64,000 bases of DNA from Serratia marcescens (GCA_015548865.1 JADMXW010000025.1:1-64000); one strand, 5' to 3'. Shown: positions 28,636 to 42,728, counted from the stretch's first letter. A program made the numbers and translations. The notes: generated from the letters alone by a model not told the origin.

Positions 28636-31221
28636 ATGAGAAAGTGTCTTTTTGCCGCAGGGAGCGTAATGCTGCTTGTGCTATTAGTATGGTATACCTC
28701 GCCGCAGTGGCTTGCCGCCGCGGTGAGAGGGGTATTGCCTGAAGGGGCCAACTTTACGTTGAAATCACGCCCGGTCTGGCAACAGGGGGTGAATAGCGCA
28801 GGCATGCGCATCGCCGTGGGTAACTGTGTACTACTGGATGTCGATAACATCCTGATTACGCGTGTAGAGCATCGCTGGCGCGTCAATATTGATCGACTCA
28901 CGTTGGATAGTGCTTGCCTGCCAGCATCAGCCCCTGATGCGACAGAAAATGAGCCTGCACTGCTGGCACAATGGCAGGCCCGTCTGTTTGCGGCCGAAAT
29001 CAACATTGGCCGCCTTGCCCTCTTACCATGGGAGAGTTATGCCGGTCAGGTGCATCTGGTAATTGACCGTCAGCAACAATCCTTACGTTATCAAAGTGAA
29101 CTGTTATCGTTGGTGGCGAAAGTCGAAGGCTCGCATTTCACGCTGGAGAAAGGGGAGATTACAGCACCTGATGTTTCTTCTCGTCTGATTCTGCGTGGAG
29201 AGGGGGAACTGGCTGAGCGCATTGATCACCCTCCATTGCGTGGCGCTCTGGAAGGCCGCATGGAAAGCGGCAGCATTCCCGATCCCCTTTCTCTGGCGTT
29301 GAATTGGCAAGGTACGCAAGGAGTACTGCGTCTGGAAGCGCAAAATGACAGCGCGCCGCTGGTGTCCCTGCCGTGGCAAATGAGTGCTGACCGCATCTAT
29401 ATCGAAAACGGCACATGGCGCTGGCCTTACGCAGCCCAACCCTTGTCTGGACATGTCTCGATGACGCTGCATGACTGGCGCGACGGCTGGCAGCAGACGC
29501 GTATTGATGCACGGCTGAATATGCTGACTCAAGGGCACAATGGCAAAGCCAATGCGGTGTTGGTGTTAGGACCAGGGCGGCTGGGACTGATTGATAGCGC
29601 CTTACGCTTTCAGCTTACTGGGCAGGCCAATCTCGCCGATATCTCGCTGAGTGCCACCATTCCGGGCGAGATCCGTGGTTCTATTATCAATCCAACTATG
29701 GCGCTGCTGCCGGGATCGTTACTGCGCGCATGGGGAAGACCTTCGGCGCAGACCGTACTTGAAGAGGCACGCTGGCCGCTGGCTGGAGTGCGGCTCAACG
29801 CCAACGGCGTCAATGGTCGGCTACAGGCGATTGTGCGTGCACAGGATCGCTATTGGGGGCGCATCGCGTTGCATTTGGATGGACAGGCACAAGATTTCTG
29901 GCCAAATAATGGCCGATGGCAGTGGCGGTATTGGGGCGAAGGGCGATTACCGCCACTGTCAAGCCAGTGGGATGTCTCAGGTCAAGGGCAATGGGAGGAT
30001 TCGCTTATCACTGTAGAGCGGCTCTCCAGCGGGCTGGATCAACTGCGCTATGGCCCTGTGATGGCGCATCAACCGCGTTTAACCCTGACGGCACCTCTGC
30101 AGTGGCAGCGTAAATCGGGGGAGGAACACTTCGCCGGTGCACTGCGTTTAACATCTCAGCGGGTTGATTTGGGTGCGGGGGGATACCTTCCACCGTCACA
30201 ACTGGTGTTTAGCGTTGAAGGGCGTAGCCCATCGAACTTTCAATGGCAGGGTGATTTAAATGCTGAAGCGATCGGCCCGGTAGCATTGCGTGGGCGCTGG
30301 GACGGGGAACGTTTGCGTGGCATGGGGTGGTGGGCATCGCAGCCGTTAACTGTGTTTCAGCCGCTATTGTCGCCGGAACTGAACATCAACTTCCGTTCGG
30401 GGGAGTTTTATGCGCAGGTCGCCTTTTCTGCTGCTCGCCAACAAGGTTTTAGCGCGGGCGGGCACTGGGTGGTAAAAAATGGCAGCGCCTGGCTACCGGA
30501 CGGCGAAGTCCGTGGCGTCAATTTTGTTTTACCCTATCGCTTTGCGCAGCACCGGTGGGCGTTCGGTGTCAAACACCCTGTCACGCTACATATTGATAAG
30601 CTGGTCAGTGTTTTCACGATGCAGGACATTCGTCTGGCATTGCAAGGCGCTTATCCATTCAGTGAGAGCCATCCTCTGATCTTATCGCAGGCGGAGATGG
30701 GAGTATTGGGCGGAAAAGTCAGCCTCTCTGCGCTGCGCTGGCCACTGCGCGATCCGGTATTGTTTACCGTTGAGGGGGTTGATCTGAGTGAACTGGTGAC
30801 AGCGCTCAAAATAAAGCAGTTTGCTCTGTCGGGGAAGATGAGTGGCACGTTACCGCTGGATTTCACTGACCCGAACAAAATGATTACGCGTGGACAGCTT
30901 CGCAATGATAAATCACTCACACTGCGTCTCGACCAGCAGTTGGCCGATGGGCTTGCTCAAAGTAATATGGCGCAAGGTGCAGTGGTGAATTGGCTGCGTT
31001 ATCTCGAAATCAGCCGAGCCTACGCGTCTGTGGATATGACGCCTCAGGGGGAGATGGCGTTGCAGGCGCATATCGAAGGTAAGAACTCCACGCGTAGCAT
31101 GCAGAAACCCGTCATACTTAATTACCGCCACTGGCAGGATCTTCGCCAGCTTTGGCATAGCCTGCGCTTTGGCGGGACTGTGCAGGACACACTTGAGCAA
31201 CGAGCCAATGAACGAGAATAA
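28636..31221 (+). CDS. ydbH: YdbH, AsmA-like intermembrane bridge protein
   Basis: This 861-aa protein (E. coli 879) has one N-terminal membrane anchor (about residues 5-25) and a long periplasmic beta-rich region ending in the DUF748/dicarboxylate-transport-like C-terminal part. YdbH is one of the AsmA-like proteins (with TamB and YhdP) that carry phospholipids to the outer membrane, and it works with the lipoprotein YnbE. ynbE follows directly. It is divergent from the Aer-like pair. Confidence 0.93.
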   Translation: MRKCLFAAGSVMLLVLLVWYTSPQWLAAAVRGVLPEGANFTLKSRPVWQQGVNSAGMRIAVGNCVLLDVDNILITRVEHRWRVNIDRLTLDSACLPASAPDATENEPALLAQWQARLFAAEINIGRLALLPWESYAGQVHLVIDRQQQSLRYQSELLSLVAKVEGSHFTLEKGEITAPDVSSRLILRGEGELAERIDHPPLRGALEGRMESGSIPDPLSLALNWQGTQGVLRLEAQNDSAPLVSLPWQMSADRIYIENGTWRWPYAAQPLSGHVSMTLHDWRDGWQQTRIDARLNMLTQGHNGKANAVLVLGPGRLGLIDSALRFQLTGQANLADISLSATIPGEIRGSIINPTMALLPGSLLRAWGRPSAQTVLEEARWPLAGVRLNANGVNGRLQAIVRAQDRYWGRIALHLDGQAQDFWPNNGRWQWRYWGEGRLPPLSSQWDVSGQGQWEDSLITVERLSSGLDQLRYGPVMAHQPRLTLTAPLQWQRKSGEEHFAGALRLTSQRVDLGAGGYLPPSQLVFSVEGRSPSNFQWQGDLNAEAIGPVALRGRWDGERLRGMGWWASQPLTVFQPLLSPELNINFRSGEFYAQVAFSAARQQGFSAGGHWVVKNGSAWLPDGEVRGVNFVLPYRFAQHRWAFGVKHPVTLHIDKLVSVFTMQDIRLALQGAYPFSESHPLILSQAEMGVLGGKVSLSALRWPLRDPVLFTVEGVDLSELVTALKIKQFALSGKMSGTLPLDFTDPNKMITRGQLRNDKSLTLRLDQQLADGLAQSNMAQGAVVNWLRYLEISRAYASVDMTPQGEMALQAHIEGKNSTRSMQKPVILNYRHWQDLRQLWHSLRFGGTVQDTLEQRANERE

Positions 31222-31246
31222 ATCTGTATTTATCCGCAAGGCGTGC

Positions 31247-31546
31247 ATGTTGCGTCGTTCCACAACCATAAATTGTTCTGTCAGCCTGTTGGCGTTATTG
31301 CTGTCAGGCTGTGTGCCGCGTATTGAAGTGGCGACACCAACGGCGCCGATCACGATCAATATGAACGTCAGGGTGGAGCACGACATTACCATTCGTGCCG
31401 ACAAAGATGCGACGCGTTTGCTGGAGTCAAATAACAATACGGCCACAGGGGAGGTAAGTGAAAGCCGGATTGAAACCACAACGCGTGAACAAGCACGTTC
31501 GGAAACGGTTGTTAACCCAGCCGCAGCGGCAGCACAAGGACGTTAG
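31247..31546 (+). CDS. ynbE: YnbE, outer-membrane lipoprotein partner of YdbH, C-terminally extended
   Basis: Lipoprotein with lipobox L-L-S-G-C and the diagnostic C-V-P-R-I-E-V-A-T-P-T-A-P-I-T-I-N-M-N-V core. I start at ATG 31247 (AAGG upstream), giving 99 aa; an in-frame ATG at 31208 overlapping ydbH is the alternative. E. coli YnbE is 61 aa and ends soon after the core. Here a Glu/Thr/Ala-rich tail of about 35 residues is added. The next gene, ydbL in E. coli, is absent. Confidence 0.88.
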   Translation: MLRRSTTINCSVSLLALLLSGCVPRIEVATPTAPITINMNVRVEHDITIRADKDATRLLESNNNTATGEVSESRIETTTREQARSETVVNPAAAAAQGR

Positions 31547-31550
31547 GCGC

Positions 31551-31575
31551 AAAAAAAGCGCGTCGAAAGACGCGC
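31551..31575 (-). terminator. Rho-independent terminator after azoR
   Basis: On the minus strand GCGCGTC-TTTC-GACGCGC is followed by seven T residues. It also lies 5 bp after the ynbE stop and may block read-through from the plus strand. Confidence 0.8.
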
Positions 31576-31670
31576 AGTGGATAGCCAAAACACACAATAT
31601 TGAGACAGGGTAGTAATGATGAATCGGGTACCTGATGGCGATAATGCCACCAGGGTTGTGCAAACTCGCG

Positions 31671-36432
<4,762 letters not shown>

Positions 36433-36509
36433 GCATCCTCCGTACATTGCGGTAATGTTGAAGGCGGGCGGTACTGCAAACGGTACATCCGTTTTATTAC
36501 ATAGAGACA

Positions 36510-36703
36510 TGCCCTAAATAATTCGAGACGTAAGATAAAACGTTGACGGTTTTTAGCAGCGCTTGTGCTGGCTCTTTAGGGTGAGGCTTATTTATGTGTC
36601 TCGTAATGCGGTAAGAGAGAACCCCGATGAGCTTACTTAGGTAAGCAATTCGGGTGAACGCGTGCCGCCAACGCACATGTCATTTGATGTAGGAAGGGTA
36701 TAA
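36510..36703 (+). repeat. Dispersed TATACCC-ended repeat, copy in the hrpA/EAL gap
   Basis: The segment starts at CCCTAAATAATTCGAG and ends in GGGTATA. It is homologous over its length to the copies at 42729-42998 (inverted) and 47652-47829, including the shared middle CCCGATGAGCTTACT. The left terminal TATA is replaced. It encodes nothing and looks like a non-autonomous MITE-type element. The remainder of the 36433-36797 gap shows no gene. Confidence 0.75.
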
Positions 36704-36797
36704 AGGATTTTTGGAGGAGGTGGCGCGTAAGCGATACCGTGTGGCAAATACAGCGCAATGAAAGGTGAAATTTTTCATGACAAGAAACGTCGAAGGG

Positions 36798-38579
36798 TCA
36801 AGAATTTATGCTGGCATCATGCTGTGCTAGCCATTGTTCGAAAATGTCGGCCACCAGCGGGCGAGAGAAGTAATAGCCCTGACCTTGATCACAGTTGTAC
36901 TGTCCTAAATATTCTAGCGTTTCTTCATCTTCAATGCCTTCTGCCAACACCAGATAATTCAATTTATGCAGCATCTCAATGGTGTGCTGAACGATAATAC
37001 GGCTGCTTTTATCGGTTTTCATGTCTTTGATTAATGACTTATCGAGCTTGATAACGTGGGCTGGCGTATTTTTCAGATAGTTAAGATTACTGTAACCCGT
37101 TCCAAAGTCATCCAGGGAGATCATGAAACCTTGGTCTTTCAGTTTTTTGATGGTGGATAGTGCGGCGGAGTTTTCGACAATTTTTTGCGTTTCAAGACAT
37201 TCAAATTCAATATCATGAATGCTTAGCTCATTAGTTCGTAAGATCCGTTGTAAACGTTCAATCAAATCTTCTTCGGCGAAATTGGTCACGGTGACGTTGA
37301 CTGAGACGGAAATATTAATGCCTGATTGTCGCCATTTTCTGACTTGCCTCGCCGCTTGCTGCAACACCCACTCCGTTAATGGGCGCATCAGCGTAGTATC
37401 TTCAGCCAGTGGAATAAATTGATCAGGATAGATCTCGCCAAATTCAGGATGCCGCCAGCGAATCAGTGCTTCAGCACCAATAACGCGTCGCGTTTTGATA
37501 TGCAGTTTGGGCTGATACACCAGATAGAGACCAGGGTGACCGTGTTGCAAGGTATCGGAAAGGTCGTTTAGCAGAGTAAAGGCACGTTTTTGATATTCAT
37601 CACTTTCTTTGTGATAAGCCATCAGACGCGTATTTTTCTTGAGCGCATCGTGCAACGCACTCAACGCTTCACGCAGGATACGCTGGGGGTCATCAATCGG
37701 AATCTGGAATTCGGTATAACCGACAAAAATCTCCAGTTTCAACGGAATATGACTGGTGATGCTCTGCTGAATTCTGTCTGCGCACGACATCAGTGTGCTC
37801 AGAACCTGTTCTTGCTGCTCTTTTTTGACCAGCAGTGCAAAACGGCCGGCGGAGATGCTGTAGATGCTGGCTTGTCGACTGATGTTCAGCCGCAGAAACA
37901 AGCCAATATCCTTAAGTACGCTCTCAACCGTTGGCATTCCAAGAGAGCGCGCCATCTCATAAATATAGGTGAGATCGATGCTGTCGAGCAGGATGAGAAC
38001 GAAGTCTTCAAAAATATCGGTGGACTGGCTAATGTCCTCAATAAGACGCTGGCGGTTGGGCAACAAGGTAACCGCATCAATCAACCCAATGGCGTTGCGG
38101 TATTCGATCAGTGCCATTGTGATCGAGGCTAGCGTTTTCAAATCTCGGCGCTGCATTTTTGAAAACGAACGTGAAACATAGTCGACAACACTCAGGGTGC
38201 CTATGGCATAACCGGCTTTGGTAATCAACGGAATACCCGCGTAAAACCGTATATAAGGCTCACCGCTGACGTAGGGGCTGTTCTTAAAACGCTCATCCTG
38301 AGAAGCGTCATTGCAAACCAACAGTTCATTGGTTTGCATGGTGTATTGATCGAGTGCGCCGACTTTACGCATCTCGTTCAGGGCAAAGTTATGTTTGGCC
38401 TTAACGTGCAAAGAATGGGTGTCACTGACGGTGATCAACGCGCTGGGCATATTCAATATTTTGCTGGTCAGCGTGGTAATTTGGCTAAGTACATTGTCTT
38501 GAGAGGTATCCAGGTGAAACAATAACCTATCCAGCGCATGCATCCGCTGCTCCTCATCATGATTCAACTGTCTTAGCAT
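36798..38579 (-). CDS. GAF - degenerate GGDEF - EAL cyclic-di-GMP phosphodiesterase
   Basis: The protein is 593 aa from ATG 38579 (GGAG six bases upstream). The domains are GAF (about 20-165), a GGDEF domain (about 170-320) in which the active loop is S-A-G-R-F instead of GGDEF, and an EAL domain (about 345-590). The EAL domain keeps E-A-L-I-R-W, the D-D-F-G-T-G-Y-S loop, I-K-L-D-K and A-E-G-I-E. It should therefore break down c-di-GMP and not make it. The GAF probably tunes activity by a small ligand. It stands alone, with no receptor partner next to it. Confidence 0.9.
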   Translation of the reverse strand: MLRQLNHDEEQRMHALDRLLFHLDTSQDNVLSQITTLTSKILNMPSALITVSDTHSLHVKAKHNFALNEMRKVGALDQYTMQTNELLVCNDASQDERFKNSPYVSGEPYIRFYAGIPLITKAGYAIGTLSVVDYVSRSFSKMQRRDLKTLASITMALIEYRNAIGLIDAVTLLPNRQRLIEDISQSTDIFEDFVLILLDSIDLTYIYEMARSLGMPTVESVLKDIGLFLRLNISRQASIYSISAGRFALLVKKEQQEQVLSTLMSCADRIQQSITSHIPLKLEIFVGYTEFQIPIDDPQRILREALSALHDALKKNTRLMAYHKESDEYQKRAFTLLNDLSDTLQHGHPGLYLVYQPKLHIKTRRVIGAEALIRWRHPEFGEIYPDQFIPLAEDTTLMRPLTEWVLQQAARQVRKWRQSGINISVSVNVTVTNFAEEDLIERLQRILRTNELSIHDIEFECLETQKIVENSAALSTIKKLKDQGFMISLDDFGTGYSNLNYLKNTPAHVIKLDKSLIKDMKTDKSSRIIVQHTIEMLHKLNYLVLAEGIEDEETLEYLGQYNCDQGQGYYFSRPLVADIFEQWLAQHDASINS

Positions 38580-38737
38580 TGATGACTCCATTTTTGCGCT
38601 ATAAGAACACCTCATCTTAGCCTATTCAATAGGGGACAAACCTGTCATTAGGCACCGCTATTCATGATATTTCACAGGATAAAAAACCGGAGAAGTACCG
38701 AACTGGCATTATCTGATGAAAAGGAGAAAGGCATAAT

Positions 38738-38767
38738 AAGGCGATTTTACATGAAACCGATCGCCTT
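38738..38767. terminator. Hairpin downstream of ydgD
   Basis: AAGGCGAT (38738-38745) and ATCGCCTT (38760-38767) form a perfect 8-bp stem with a 14-nt loop. Read on the minus strand it is followed by ATTATG, so it is a weak terminator at best. Confidence 0.4.
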
Positions 38768-38818
38768 GCTAGCGCTTGTGCATGTGGTGTTTAGGTTTAC
38801 GCTGTGTTTGGCGATAAA

Positions 38819-39655
38819 TTATTCTGAATCAGCAGTGTTTTTCATCACATGGCGTGCCAGCGCCTTCAGTTGCCGTTGAATAGCGGTTATGGCAACAGCA
38901 CGATTGTCAGCGCGATCGCGGTCGCTGGCGTCAGGTGCTGAACTTTGAATGCCTATCAACTGCCAACCTTGTTGCGTTTTAAGCATCAAAGGGGAACCAC
39001 TGTCACCGGGTAAGGTATCGCACTGGTGGGATAAGATGGCTGGTGCGGCCCAACCGGTAATCACACAATCCTGGTGGCGATAGAGCGCTTCCTGGTGATC
39101 TTCGGGGTAGCCGGCTTGTGTGACTTTCGCCTGTTGTTGCGCTAGTGCTGCAATCAACTCTGCCTGAGTGCCACTCCATGTTGCTAATGGAGTGATGCCT
39201 GGCGGTGTATCACGCAGGCGAATCAGCGCGTAATCCAGCGGAGCGGCCGTTGGCGGAACGATCCAGCCTTCGCCGTCGGGCTGCAACTTCTTGTGCAGTG
39301 TACTATTGGTTACCGCTTCGATAGCGTGGGTCTCATATTGCCATTCGCTATTCACTGCAATAAAGCGCAGCGCGACCGGTTTATCGGGTTTGCCTGATGG
39401 AGGCGTTAATACACAGTGGCCTGCGGTGAGTGCCAGGTGCGGAGAAATCAAGGTCGCAGTGCATAAATTTCCGCTGGCGGTTTCCAGTTGACCAATGGCC
39501 TGCCAGGGCCACGCAGTGGGCGCCGGAACCGGATCACGATCGTCATGATTGAAAAACAATGTTTGCTGACGTTCAGCTTCAGAGGGCGTTTTTTCTGCCC
39601 ATGAACAGGTAGCCGGTAACGACAATAAACAGAACAACCAAGCCAGTTTACGCAT
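38819..39655 (-). CDS. ydgD: YdgD, secreted trypsin-like serine protease
   Basis: This 278-aa S1-family protease (E. coli YdgD 273) has a signal peptide ending near C-S-W-A. The catalytic triad is complete: His in T-A-G-H-C, Asp in L-D-Y-A-L-I and Ser in G-D-S-G-S-P. A disulfide-type pattern (Cys near the His, Cys before GDSG) is present. It is the last gene of the asr-ydgU-ydgD row, as in E. coli. The substrate is unknown; it should act in the periplasm. Confidence 0.9.
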   Translation of the reverse strand: MRKLAWLFCLLSLPATCSWAEKTPSEAERQQTLFFNHDDRDPVPAPTAWPWQAIGQLETASGNLCTATLISPHLALTAGHCVLTPPSGKPDKPVALRFIAVNSEWQYETHAIEAVTNSTLHKKLQPDGEGWIVPPTAAPLDYALIRLRDTPPGITPLATWSGTQAELIAALAQQQAKVTQAGYPEDHQEALYRHQDCVITGWAAPAILSHQCDTLPGDSGSPLMLKTQQGWQLIGIQSSAPDASDRDRADNRAVAITAIQRQLKALARHVMKNTADSE

Positions 39656-39768
39656 CAATATGATTACCCTGCGGAAAAAACGATATTTCTTTTACGTTAC
39701 CCACTAACTATAGCCGGATTTATCAGGTAAGCCTTTCTAGGCGATACTATGAATCGATAACGGCTTTG

Positions 39769-39852
39769 TTACAAAAAGAACAGCAGTGTGATAAACCCAC
39801 ACACCATCACAAGGGAAAATGCGATTTCGAATGAGTAGCGACGAAACATCAT
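39769..39852 (-). CDS. ydgU: YdgU-like 27-aa membrane peptide
   Basis: Two tandem ATGs (39852, 39849) follow GGGGTG. The frame encodes M-M-F-R-R-Y-S-F-E-I-A-F and then a hydrophobic stretch ending L-L-F-F-L before TAA at 39769. The R-Y-x-F-E start and single membrane helix match E. coli YdgU, a verified acid-shock small protein encoded next to asr. Position between asr and ydgD on the same strand supports this. Confidence 0.75.
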   Translation of the reverse strand: MMFRRYSFEIAFSLVMVCGFITLLFFL

Positions 39853-39931
39853 CAGACACCCCATTAAACATGCCGTGTGCATTTGAGCATACGGCGGCTA
39901 CTCGAAGGGCAGTGGCTGGAATGCCTGCCAT

Positions 39932-39956
39932 AAAAAACACCCGGAAAACCAGGTGT
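39932..39956 (-). terminator. Terminator between asr and ydgU
   Basis: On the minus strand ACACCTGG-TTTT-CCGGGTGT (one G-U pair) is followed by six T residues. ydgU would then be reached only by read-through or by its own promoter. A second hairpin, TCCCTGC-CGTA-GCAGGGA, lies at 40027-40044. Confidence 0.75.
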
Positions 39957-40078
39957 AAGACTCGAGATCCCTGTGAGGCGCTAGGCCCTGTTGGCGATGG
40001 GAACTGCTCATACTGTTTTGTCTAACAAGTCCCTGCCGTAGCAGGGAGCTTGAGACAAGGAACTGCGATGCAGTGAAC

Positions 40079-40360
40079 TTATGCTGCGGTCGGGGCTGGT
40101 TTTTTAGCCGCTTTCTTCACATGTTTTTTGGCAGCTTGCGCTTTTTGAGCGGCAGGTTTAGCTGTTTTCTTCACATGTTTTTTTGTTGCCTGGGCTTTTT
40201 GTTCTGCGGGTTTAGCGGCTTTTTTCACCGTTTTCTTCGCATGTTCTTGTGCATGAGCAGCAGGGACAGTGGCTGGTGCTGCCGTTGTGTTTGCAGCAAA
40301 TGCTACAGAGGACAGACCCAAAGCCGCACCTGCGATCAACACTAATACTTTTTTCATCAT
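40079..40360 (-). CDS. asr: Asr, acid-shock protein
   Basis: This protein of about 93 aa has a signal peptide ending S-V-A-F-A and a mature part made of Lys/Ala-rich repeats ([17 protein letters not shown], two near-identical units). The ATG at 40360 follows GAGGA. Asr is a periplasmic, intrinsically disordered, highly basic protein induced by low pH. It lies directly downstream of rstBA, and an RstA-box-like site is in front of it. Confidence 0.93.
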   Translation of the reverse strand: MMKKVLVLIAGAALGLSSVAFAANTTAAPATVPAAHAQEHAKKTVKKAAKPAEQKAQATKKHVKKTAKPAAQKAQAAKKHVKKAAKKPAPTAA

Positions 40361-40421
40361 CAATTCCTCATTATTCCGTTCACATGTTGGACCCTGTAGC
40401 GGTCCGGTGAATGAAGAATAA

Positions 40422-40441
40422 GAAAAACCCCGTCTGGGGTC
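40422..40441 (-). terminator. Terminator after rstB
   Basis: On the minus strand ACCCC-AGAC-GGGGT is followed by TTTTCTT. It ends the rstAB transcript before asr and lies in the asr leader or promoter region. Confidence 0.75.
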
Positions 40442-40462
40442 TGTGAGTCATTGGTATCGGTG

Positions 40463-40476
40463 TGTAACGCAATGTA
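40463..40476 (-). promoter_or_regulatory. RstA-box-like operator upstream of asr
   Basis: The minus strand reads TACATTGCGTTACA. The published RstA consensus is TACATNTNGTTACA; only the seventh base differs. It lies about 100 bp upstream of the asr start and just after the rstB stop. RstA activates asr in E. coli, so direct control by the adjacent two-component system is expected. Confidence 0.75.
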
Positions 40477-40481
40477 CACCT

Positions 40482-41789
40482 TCAAGAGGTGGGCGACGGA
40501 CGGACAGGTATCTCGGTTTTTATCGGCCAACAAAAACGGAAGCGCGCACCTCCCCATTCGTTGTTTTCTACCACGATGGTGCCGTCATACGCTTGCACAA
40601 TTGCATAAACAATCGCGAGACCCAAGCCACAACCACCGCTGCTGTTTTCCAATCCGGCTTCAAGGCGGATAAAGGGCTCAAACACATTTTCCCTGTCTTC
40701 CGGTGCAATGCCTGGGCCATCATCATCCACTTGAAGGCACGCTAACTGTGCATCACGGGATACGCTGACGGTGATACGCTCGCGGCAAAAGCGCAGCGCA
40801 TTATTGACCAGATTGTCCAGCACCCGTTCCATCAGGCGCACATCGAGATAGCCGATATCCGTGCCAGGGGGAATTGATAATCCAAATGCTTTGTCCGCGT
40901 GCAGCATCCGCCACTCTTCTACCTTGTTTTGCAACCAGACAGTAAAATCAATTTGTGTCAGATGGAGCGATACCTGAGGACGGTCGAGACGCGCATAGGT
41001 CAGCAATTCGTCTATAAGGGCTTCCAATTGCCCAATATCGCGGTTGAGTGCGGCCTGTTCATCTTCGCTGAGGTTATCACTCATGGCCAGACGATAACGA
41101 AGACGCACCAGCGGTGTGCGTAATTCGTGCGCAATGTTGTCAATCAGTCGCTTTTTACTGACGATCAGTTGGTTCAGATTATCGGCCATTTGGTTGAACG
41201 CGATGCCGAATCGCACCATGCTCGAGGTGTTGTCATAATGCAATCGCTCTTCCAGGTGCCCCTCACCCAGTCGCTGTGCGGCATTTTCCAGCTTCAACAT
41301 GGCTTGCCAATGCGGCCGCATCCATAAGAACACGGGCAGAGCCAGAGAAAGGCCGATCAACATGACAAACAACAAATCCCACAGCCGCATTTCATGTAAG
41401 AAAAAAAGATAAGGAATGGGCCCTACCGAAAGCACGTAATGAGAGCGGGGAATGCGCTGGATAAAGGTGTACTGGTCCTCAATAGCAACAATCTCGCCCT
41501 GATTTAACCGTTGCTGCGCTTTTGGGGACAGTCGGTACTTGCTCAGTGGTTCAATATTCAGTTTGAATGACAGGTTCAAATCCATCTCGTTGATGGTTTT
41601 ATGCCATTCGCGCGGTGGGATAGTGCGTAGTTCATTACGGATCAGATAGAGCGAACTTTTCATCAGATCGTCCATAGACTGCCTGCCTGCGCGCTCTGCC
41701 GTCATCTTGTACACCAGACCAACCAGCAACGTCATCACCACGAAGCTGGCAAACAGCAAGAGAAAAAACTGTACAAACAGCTTTCTCAT
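40482..41789 (-). CDS. rstB: RstB, sensor histidine kinase
   Basis: This 435-aa kinase (E. coli 433) has two membrane helices (about 5-27 and 135-155) flanking a periplasmic sensor, then HAMP and HisKA with the phospho-acceptor in D-N-I-A-H-E-L-R-T-P-L. The ATPase has D-N-L-V-N-N-A-L-R-F (N box), D-D-G-P-G-I (G1) and G-C-G-L-G-L-A (G2). Its ATG overlaps the rstA stop by 3 bp. It phosphorylates RstA. Confidence 0.97.
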   Translation of the reverse strand: MRKLFVQFFLLLFASFVVMTLLVGLVYKMTAERAGRQSMDDLMKSSLYLIRNELRTIPPREWHKTINEMDLNLSFKLNIEPLSKYRLSPKAQQRLNQGEIVAIEDQYTFIQRIPRSHYVLSVGPIPYLFFLHEMRLWDLLFVMLIGLSLALPVFLWMRPHWQAMLKLENAAQRLGEGHLEERLHYDNTSSMVRFGIAFNQMADNLNQLIVSKKRLIDNIAHELRTPLVRLRYRLAMSDNLSEDEQAALNRDIGQLEALIDELLTYARLDRPQVSLHLTQIDFTVWLQNKVEEWRMLHADKAFGLSIPPGTDIGYLDVRLMERVLDNLVNNALRFCRERITVSVSRDAQLACLQVDDDGPGIAPEDRENVFEPFIRLEAGLENSSGGCGLGLAIVYAIVQAYDGTIVVENNEWGGARFRFCWPIKTEIPVRPSPTS

Positions 41790-42529
41790 GGTGTCACACT
41801 CTCCCAGGCATTTGGGGCAAAAAGATAGCCTTTGTTGCGAACCGTTTTGATACGAAAGGGCTCAAGTGCATTGTCATGCAGCTTTTTACGCAATCGTGAA
41901 ATGGCCACGTCAATGCTGCGGTCCATGCCGTCGTAACTGACGCCGCGCAGATTTTTGAGTAACAGGTCGCGATCCATTGTGTGACCGGCATGAGTAGCCA
42001 ATTGCCACAGTAAATCGAAATCAGCAGTGGAGAGCACGATGTTCTCTTCAGCCAATGTCACTTCTCTGTTCACCGGATCGATACACAATAACCCGAAGTG
42101 TAGCGTTTTATGCACTTGAACCTGAGTTTGTACCGCGGGTGTCTCAGGTGTTGCCTGCGCGACGGGTTGTGAGTATTGGCGCAGATGGAGTCGCAAACGG
42201 GCTAGTAGCACTGCAGGAGGTGTGGTTTTCAGAATGTAATCATCAGCCCCCATCTCCAGCGCCAGAATATGGTTCATGTCACTATCAAGGGAGGTTAACA
42301 GCACAATCGGACCACTGTACAACGGGCGTAGCTCACGGCAAATCGTCATGCCATCCTTGCCTGGCAACATGACATCCAACAATACCAGGTCGGGGTTTTG
42401 CTGCGCGATAAAGTCGAGAGCTTTATCACCGCGCGGCTCCAGATGGACATCAATATCATGTTTTCCCAGATAAGCCGCAATCAATTTGCCCACTTCAGGG
42501 TCATCTTCCACAAAGGCAATCTTGTGCAT
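41786..42529 (-). CDS. rstA: RstA, OmpR-family response regulator
   Basis: This response regulator of about 247 aa has a receiver domain with the acidic pocket E-D-D, phospho-Asp in L-L-D-V-M-L-P-G-K-D-G and Lys in L-K-T-T-P-P. The C-terminal winged helix ends in I-K-T-V-R-N-K-G-Y-L-F-A. The linker is a few residues longer than in E. coli (Gln/Thr/Pro-rich). In E. coli rstA is induced by PhoP and activates asr; I did not find a convincing PhoP box here. Confidence 0.97.
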   Translation of the reverse strand: MHKIAFVEDDPEVGKLIAAYLGKHDIDVHLEPRGDKALDFIAQQNPDLVLLDVMLPGKDGMTICRELRPLYSGPIVLLTSLDSDMNHILALEMGADDYILKTTPPAVLLARLRLHLRQYSQPVAQATPETPAVQTQVQVHKTLHFGLLCIDPVNREVTLAEENIVLSTADFDLLWQLATHAGHTMDRDLLLKNLRGVSYDGMDRSIDVAISRLRKKLHDNALEPFRIKTVRNKGYLFAPNAWESVTP

Positions 42530-42728
42530 AGTCACCGTAATTATTGTTGCAATACCATCAGCCTGCCATGTGGCAGACCGTTTTCATCTTGCGTTAGCAT
42601 AGCGCCCACACTATGGCGGCGCCAGCAATGAAGTATAAAACACAGATATCAGATTTCATTGCAATATCGTGAACTTGATAACGCGCTTGCGCTGTCAAAT
42701 AACGCACGCTCGTGACAATATAGACAGG

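Noticed and set aside
38664..38879. Plus-strand ORF with a hydrophobic stretch near the ydgD end
   Set aside because: It overlaps ydgD antisense by 60 bp and contains the ydgD 3' hairpin; composition fits a terminator region better than a gene.
39860..40078. Possible small RNA in the asr-ydgU gap with two hairpins
   Set aside because: The hairpins are well explained as terminators of asr; no promoter for an independent RNA could be seen.
40079..40360. Short tandem DNA repeats in asr considered as a CRISPR-like array
   Set aside because: Repeats are in frame, encode Lys/Ala units and have no spacers; this is the normal Asr repeat structure.
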